This document shows, in pieces, positions 60,445-64,000 of a stretch of 64,000 nt of DNA. Location of the stretch: assembly GCF_032490495.1 (NCBI RefSeq), contig NZ_JAVYJB010000003.1:62001-126000 (forward strand). Reading direction: 5' to 3'. The notes under the pieces are model-generated. The model saw only the letters and a list, made by a program, of their open reading frames with translations. It did not search any database and was not told where the DNA came from. The DNA comes from Pilosibacter fragilis (GTDB lineage Bacteria; Bacillota; Clostridia; Lachnospirales; Lachnospiraceae). Position 1 is the stretch's first letter. Every line of letters begins with the position of its first letter. The position numbers were made by a program, and so were the translations under genes.

Positions 60445-60674
60445 ATGAAGAAATGATACAGCAGGAAGAACAGGCAGAAAACATTGACAGGTTTATCGGC
60501 AAGGTACGGAAGTATCTTGATTTGGACGAGCTGACGCCCGCTGTCTTGAATGACATGATAAAGGCGGTATATGTTCACGCTCCCGACAAGTTAAGCGGAC
60601 ATAGGGAACAGCAGATTGACATTTCCTATGACCTTGTGGGGATACTCCCCGCGTCCTTGCTCGCTGACCTGTAA
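60252..60674 (+). pseudogene. C-terminal fragment of a TnpX-type large serine recombinase
   Basis: In this frame the sequence reads KELAAKKRQLTQAERRIEELDRLFKRIYEDNANGKLSDSRFQM..., then RFIGKVRKYLDLDELTPAVLNDMIKAVYVHAPD, the coiled-coil and DUF4368-like tail of TnpX/Tn4451-type recombinases. The catalytic resolvase domain and zinc-ribbon are missing. An in-frame TTG at 60315 has no ribosome site. The fragment joins directly to the mobC piece. Confidence 0.8.
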
Positions 60675-60678
60675 AACG

Positions 60679-60712
60679 GAGAAACGGCATAGCTGAAGCT
60701 ATGCCGTTTCTC
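60679..60712. terminator. Strong hairpin at the right end of the element
   Basis: GAGAAACGGCATAGC, TGAA loop, GCTATGCCGTTTCTC. A perfect 15-bp stem five bases after the recombinase stop. No T-run follows. Confidence 0.75.
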
Positions 60713-60807
60713 GAAAACAACTCTATGCTGTTTTATGAGTGCCGACCTTTTGGTATCCTTTTTCATCTTTCTAAATGCAGTTTAAATTCATGCTGCCCCA
60801 AAGAAAA

Positions 60808-61596
60808 CTACGCGTTCTCCTGCTGCTCCGCTTTCTTCGGCGGCATCACACAGAGATCCTTCACGACCTCCCCCGCCAGGATCAGTCCCGCAACGGACGG
60901 AACAAACGCGATACTTCCAGGAATCGCGCGGCGCTCGGTGCATTTATGCTTTGCACCCGGCGGGCAGATACAGTTTTTCCGGCAGCTGATGCTCATGTCT
61001 TCCTGCTGCTCTACCGGCGGCTCTGTGGAATAAACCACCTTTAATTTCTTCACTCCGCGCTTCTTTAACTCGCGGCGCATGACCTTCGCAAGCGGACACA
61101 TGCTGGTCTTATAGATATCTGCCACATGGAACTGTGTCGGGTCCAGCTTGTTTCCTGCCCCCATGCTGCTGATGACCGGAATCTCGCAGCTGATGGCTCT
61201 CATGATGATCTCAAGCTTTGCTGTCACGGTGTCCACAGCATCCACCACATAGGAATACTCCGTGAAATCAAATTCGTCGGCGTTTTCCGGAAGGTAAAAG
61301 CACTTTCTGACCTCCACCTGGGCGTCCGGGTTGATTTCCAGGATCCGGTCACGCATGACCTCCGCCTTGTACTGTCCGATGGTCTTTCTCGTCGCGATGA
61401 TCTGTCGGTTGATGTTCGTGAGGCAGACCTTATCGTCATCCACCAGCACAAAAGAGCCGACTCCGCTTCTCGCCAGCGCTTCAGCCACATATCCGCCGAC
61501 TCCGCCGATACCAAAGATCGCCACCTTTGCCTTCGCGAGACGGTCCATATTTTCCGCTCCTAAAAGGAGCTGTGTTCTCGAGAACTGATTTAACAT
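60808..61596 (-). CDS. tcdA: tRNA threonylcarbamoyladenosine dehydratase TcdA-like (ThiF/E1 family)
   Basis: A 262-residue E1-like enzyme. ATP-binding GIGGVGGYVAEALARSGVG, DDDKVCLTNINRQIIAT, and YVVDAVDTVTAKLEIIMRA are typical of TcdA/CsdL, which cyclises t6A in tRNA. The C-terminal part has Cys pairs (CRKNCICPPGAKHKC) that may bind a metal. Start at 61596 (MLNQFSRTQLLLG) with GGAG upstream. Other ThiF-like roles are possible. Confidence 0.85.
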   Translation of the reverse strand: MLNQFSRTQLLLGAENMDRLAKAKVAIFGIGGVGGYVAEALARSGVGSFVLVDDDKVCLTNINRQIIATRKTIGQYKAEVMRDRILEINPDAQVEVRKCFYLPENADEFDFTEYSYVVDAVDTVTAKLEIIMRAISCEIPVISSMGAGNKLDPTQFHVADIYKTSMCPLAKVMRRELKKRGVKKLKVVYSTEPPVEQQEDMSISCRKNCICPPGAKHKCTERRAIPGSIAFVPSVAGLILAGEVVKDLCVMPPKKAEQQENA

Positions 61597-61756
61597 ATCT
61601 AACTCCAATCCTGTCTGTACTTCAATTGACCAGATACCATTATACCCACTAGTTTGATATGTGTAAAGAGAGTGCTTCATTATTTCGCGATTTCACCACT
61701 CGATCAGTTACTGACATTGCACGTGTACCGTACCCTCGATCACTCTGTTGTTAGAC

Positions 61757-62977
61757 TTACGGCAACGGATACGCCCCGCACTCCACAATATTCCGATAGG
61801 ACACAGGATCCGTATCGCCTTCCGTGTTGATCAGCAGGATCACGGAATCCGCTCCAAGTCCCAGCGCCTTTCTCGCAGCCTCAAGTTCCGGGCGTTCCAA
61901 CAGCATCAGTACAGCTCCCATAGTCGATGCCCCGGATTCGCCGGATACTATCACCGGATCATCCCCCGCCGGCTTTGCGTATGCCCGCATGGCATGGGCA
62001 GCCGCATAGTCTTTACAGGTAACGTAAGCCGCAGGAACCGATTTTAACACCGGCCAGATAGATTTACACGGTGTTCCGCAGTTTAATCCCGCCATGATGG
62101 TCTCCGGCGCTCCGTCCACCGAGCAAAGTTCCCCCGCTTCCCCGGATCTGAAAATACAATCCGCCACGTCCGGTTCCACGATCATGATCTTCGGTGCCTT
62201 CTCCCCGTAATGGTTTACAAGATATCCCGCGACAGCCCCCGCCATGGAGCCGACGCCTGCCTGCAAAAACACATGGGTCGGAATCTCTCCCGCTGCCTCG
62301 GTCTGCTCCGCCGCCTCCGACGCCATGGTAAGATACCCGTCCATAATCCAGCCTGGGATCTCCTCATATCCGTCCCAGGAAGTATCCTGGATCAGAAACC
62401 ATCCGTGCTCCTCACTCATCTTCTTCGCGTATTTTACCGTATCATCGTAATTCCAGTCTGTGACTGTCACCTCCGCCGGACCAGCCTGCCGTACAGCCTC
62501 CTCACGGGCCTTTACGGTGCCTTTCGGCATATAGACGTAAGCATGTGCCCCAAAGAGCCCGGAAGCCCAGGAAACACCCTTTCCGTGGTTTCCATCCGTC
62601 GCCGTCACAAACGTGTACTTCGCAGTCTTTTCCCGCACATCCACTTTCTGAAATTCCGAAAAATCCACCTTTCCTGGATCAAGCCCCAGCTCCCGGCACA
62701 GGATCCGAAACATCGCATACGTTCCGCCCAGTCCCTTAAACGCCTTCATCCCGAACCGCTCCGCCTCGTTCTTCACAAAGATTCCTTTTACACCAAGCTT
62801 GCCGCCAAGCCCCCGCAGTTGCACCAGCGGTGTCCGGTTATACGCCGGAATACTCTCATGAAATCTCCTCGTCTCCTTCGCCTTTCCCTCAGAAAACGCC
62901 GAAAGATCCACCTGATCCACTTCCGGTACATTCATCAAAACTTTTGTTCCGTATTCCTCTTCTAATTTCTTTGCCAT
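61757..62977 (-). CDS. 2,3-Diaminopropionate ammonia-lyase
   Basis: A 406-residue PLP enzyme of fold type II that splits diaminopropionate to pyruvate and ammonia. PLP lysine in NEAERFGMKAFKGLGGTYAM; FVTATDGNHGKGVSWASGLFG; VFLQAGVGSMAGAVAGYLV; EPDVADCIF; MAGLNCGTPCKSIWPVL; and the C-terminal LLINTEGDTDPVSY. AAGGGG precedes the ATG at 62977. Confidence 0.92.
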   Translation of the reverse strand: MAKKLEEEYGTKVLMNVPEVDQVDLSAFSEGKAKETRRFHESIPAYNRTPLVQLRGLGGKLGVKGIFVKNEAERFGMKAFKGLGGTYAMFRILCRELGLDPGKVDFSEFQKVDVREKTAKYTFVTATDGNHGKGVSWASGLFGAHAYVYMPKGTVKAREEAVRQAGPAEVTVTDWNYDDTVKYAKKMSEEHGWFLIQDTSWDGYEEIPGWIMDGYLTMASEAAEQTEAAGEIPTHVFLQAGVGSMAGAVAGYLVNHYGEKAPKIMIVEPDVADCIFRSGEAGELCSVDGAPETIMAGLNCGTPCKSIWPVLKSVPAAYVTCKDYAAAHAMRAYAKPAGDDPVIVSGESGASTMGAVLMLLERPELEAARKALGLGADSVILLINTEGDTDPVSYRNIVECGAYPLP

Positions 62978-63055
62978 AAGAATCCCCTTTCCACGATCTT
63001 TCAATTATAAAATTATAACATACGTGCCATAAATTCGCAGTAAAAATCCGGATAT

Positions 63056-63101
63056 TAAAAAGGAAGACCCTTCACGAATCTCTCCACAAAAGGTCTTCCT
63101 C
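63056..63101 (-). terminator. Terminator of purD
   Basis: GGAAGACC and GGTCTTCC arms (63062-63069 and 63091-63099), then TTTTTAAT on the minus strand. Confidence 0.82.
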
Positions 63102-63129
63102 CTATACTTTTTCACACATCACAATCGGC

Positions 63130-64000
63130 TTACGCCTCTTCGATCGCCTTACCAATATCATGTCTCATATACTTATTCTCAAATGATATCCATTCCGTAG
63201 CCTCATAAGCCTTCTTTCTGGCTTCCTTCAGATCTTTTCCGGTGGCGGTCACACCGAGGACACGGCCGCCGTTGGTGACGATCTGACCGTTTTCGTTGAA
63301 TTTTGTGCCGGAGTGGAAGACATAGTAATCGTCTTTTCCCTTGAACTTCTCAAGTCCCTCGATCGGGAATCCTTTTTTATACTCTACCGGGTAGCCGTCG
63401 GACGCTAAGATCACACATACTGTCGCGCGGTCATTGTCGAACTTTAAGTCGACCTGATCGAGCGTTCCGTCGATACATGCCTCGAAGACGTCCACAATAT
63501 CGTTTTCCAGTCTTGGGAGAACGACCTGCGCCTCCGGGTCGCCGAATCTCGCGTTGTACTCCAGGACCTTCGGGCCGTCCGGGGTCAGCATGAGACCGAA
63601 GAAGATAACTCCCTTGAACGGTCTTCCCTCTGCCTTCATGGCGTCAACGGTCGGCTGGTAGATATATTTCTTACAGAACTCGTCGACTTCCTTCGTGTAG
63701 AACGGGCTCGGAGAGAAGTTGCCCATACCGCCGGTATTTAAGCCCTGGTCGCCGTCCTTCGCACGCTTGTGATCCTGGGCGGAGCTCATGATCTTCACGA
63801 TATTTCCGTCCACGAAGGACAGTACGGATACCTCACGGCCTGTCATAAACTCCTCGATGACGATCTCATCACCCGCGGAGCCGAACTTCTTATCCATCAT
63901 CAGGGTCTTAACGCCCTCTTTTGCCTCTTCCAATGTCTGGCAGATCAGAACGCCCTTTCCAAGCGCAAGACCGTCTGCCTTCAGTACGATCGGCATCTTT
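63130..64000 (-). CDS. purD: Phosphoribosylamine-glycine ligase PurD, N-terminus cut off by the window edge
   Basis: The C-terminal 290 or so residues of the GARS enzyme of purine synthesis. ATP-grasp and GARS_C marks are VLKADGLALGKGVLICQT, VIEEFMTGREVSVLSFVDG, SAQDHKRAKDGDQGLNTGGMGNFSPSPF, GVIFFGLMLTPDGPKVLEYNARFGDPEAQVVLPRL and GGRVLGVTATGKDLKEARKKAYE. The first Met in the window is internal; the true start lies past 64000. Confidence 0.93.
   Translation of the reverse strand, partial: KMPIVLKADGLALGKGVLICQTLEEAKEGVKTLMMDKKFGSAGDEIVIEEFMTGREVSVLSFVDGNIVKIMSSAQDHKRAKDGDQGLNTGGMGNFSPSPFYTKEVDEFCKKYIYQPTVDAMKAEGRPFKGVIFFGLMLTPDGPKVLEYNARFGDPEAQVVLPRLENDIVDVFEACIDGTLDQVDLKFDNDRATVCVILASDGYPVEYKKGFPIEGLEKFKGKDDYYVFHSGTKFNENGQIVTNGGRVLGVTATGKDLKEARKKAYEATEWISFENKYMRHDIGKAIEEA

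Larger units (their letters stand above)
53830..60715. mobile_element. Degraded mobilizable element with ABC-exporter cargo
   Basis: The genes between the symporter and tcdA are ICE/IME types: HTH protein, sigma-like factor, Cys-rich KTR protein, ABC exporter plus TetR, a mobC start and a TnpX-type recombinase tail. Boundaries are approximate: the left end lies in the non-coding stretch after 53.8 kb and the right end after the recombinase stop and hairpin. No intact relaxase or integrase is present, so it is probably immobile. Confidence 0.65.

Noticed and set aside
1..64000. CRISPR arrays, rRNA genes, complete insertion sequences
   Set aside because: No regularly spaced direct repeats, rRNA sequence or intact transposase seen on either strand.

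Overview
The window looks like chromosome of a Gram-positive anaerobe of the Clostridia, most likely a Lachnospiraceae member. The evidence is strong GGAGG-type ribosome binding sites on nearly every gene, a SpoVB-like flippase, an IscR-like Rrf2 regulator, DacF-type and amidase cell-wall enzymes, 2,3-diaminopropionate ammonia-lyase and D-glutamate cyclase families, and many intrinsic terminators. The genus cannot be fixed from the sequence alone.

Region 1 (1-12.59 kb) is the end of an integrative and conjugative element (ICE) inserted at the 3' end of rlmD/rumA, a known ICE target in Firmicutes. All its genes are on the minus strand. The distal part is a compact Tad/Flp (type IVc) pilus-like cluster: a pilin-like peptide, a GxGD prepilin peptidase, a 33-residue membrane peptide, CpaB-, CpaE-, CpaF-, TadB- and TadC-like proteins, and a partial gene at the window edge. 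The proximal part is typical ICE cargo: SpoVG-like, YodL-like, AbrB-like, a D12-class adenine methyltransferase, an ArdA-like antirestriction protein and several unassigned proteins. A run of terminators separates it from rlmD.

Region 2 (12.5-53.7 kb) is ordinary chromosome: rlmD, prolyl-tRNA editing, GH25 lysozyme, tRNA-Ser(CGA), then iscS-iscU-mnmA-amidase on one strand, a SpoVB-like flippase, apt, an IscR-like regulator, metY, a taurine/nitrate-type ABC binding protein with its probable ATPase and permease about 14 kb away, dacF, a polysaccharide deacetylase, a zinc block (HAD phosphatase, znuA, znuC, znuB and two CobW-family GTPases, with His-rich metal-binding stretches), a MacAB-like efflux set, YitT, D-glutamate cyclase plus LysR regulator, nudC, a MATE exporter, a convergent pair of XRE regulators and an alanine:cation symporter.

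Region 3 (about 53.8-60.7 kb) is a second, degraded mobile element. It holds a hairpin-rich non-coding stretch, an HTH protein, a sigma-like factor, a Cys-rich KTR protein, a heterodimeric ABC exporter with its TetR regulator, and at its right end the start of a mobC gene joined out of frame to the tail of a TnpX-type large serine recombinase. Chromosomal genes resume after it: tcdA, diaminopropionate ammonia-lyase and the cut-off purD.

Two families of intergenic repeats stand out. Family 1 (four copies, 74-138 bp) lies only between convergent genes and carries terminator-like hairpins. Family 2 (two copies) pairs conserved flanking boxes with unrelated but perfectly self-complementary stems.
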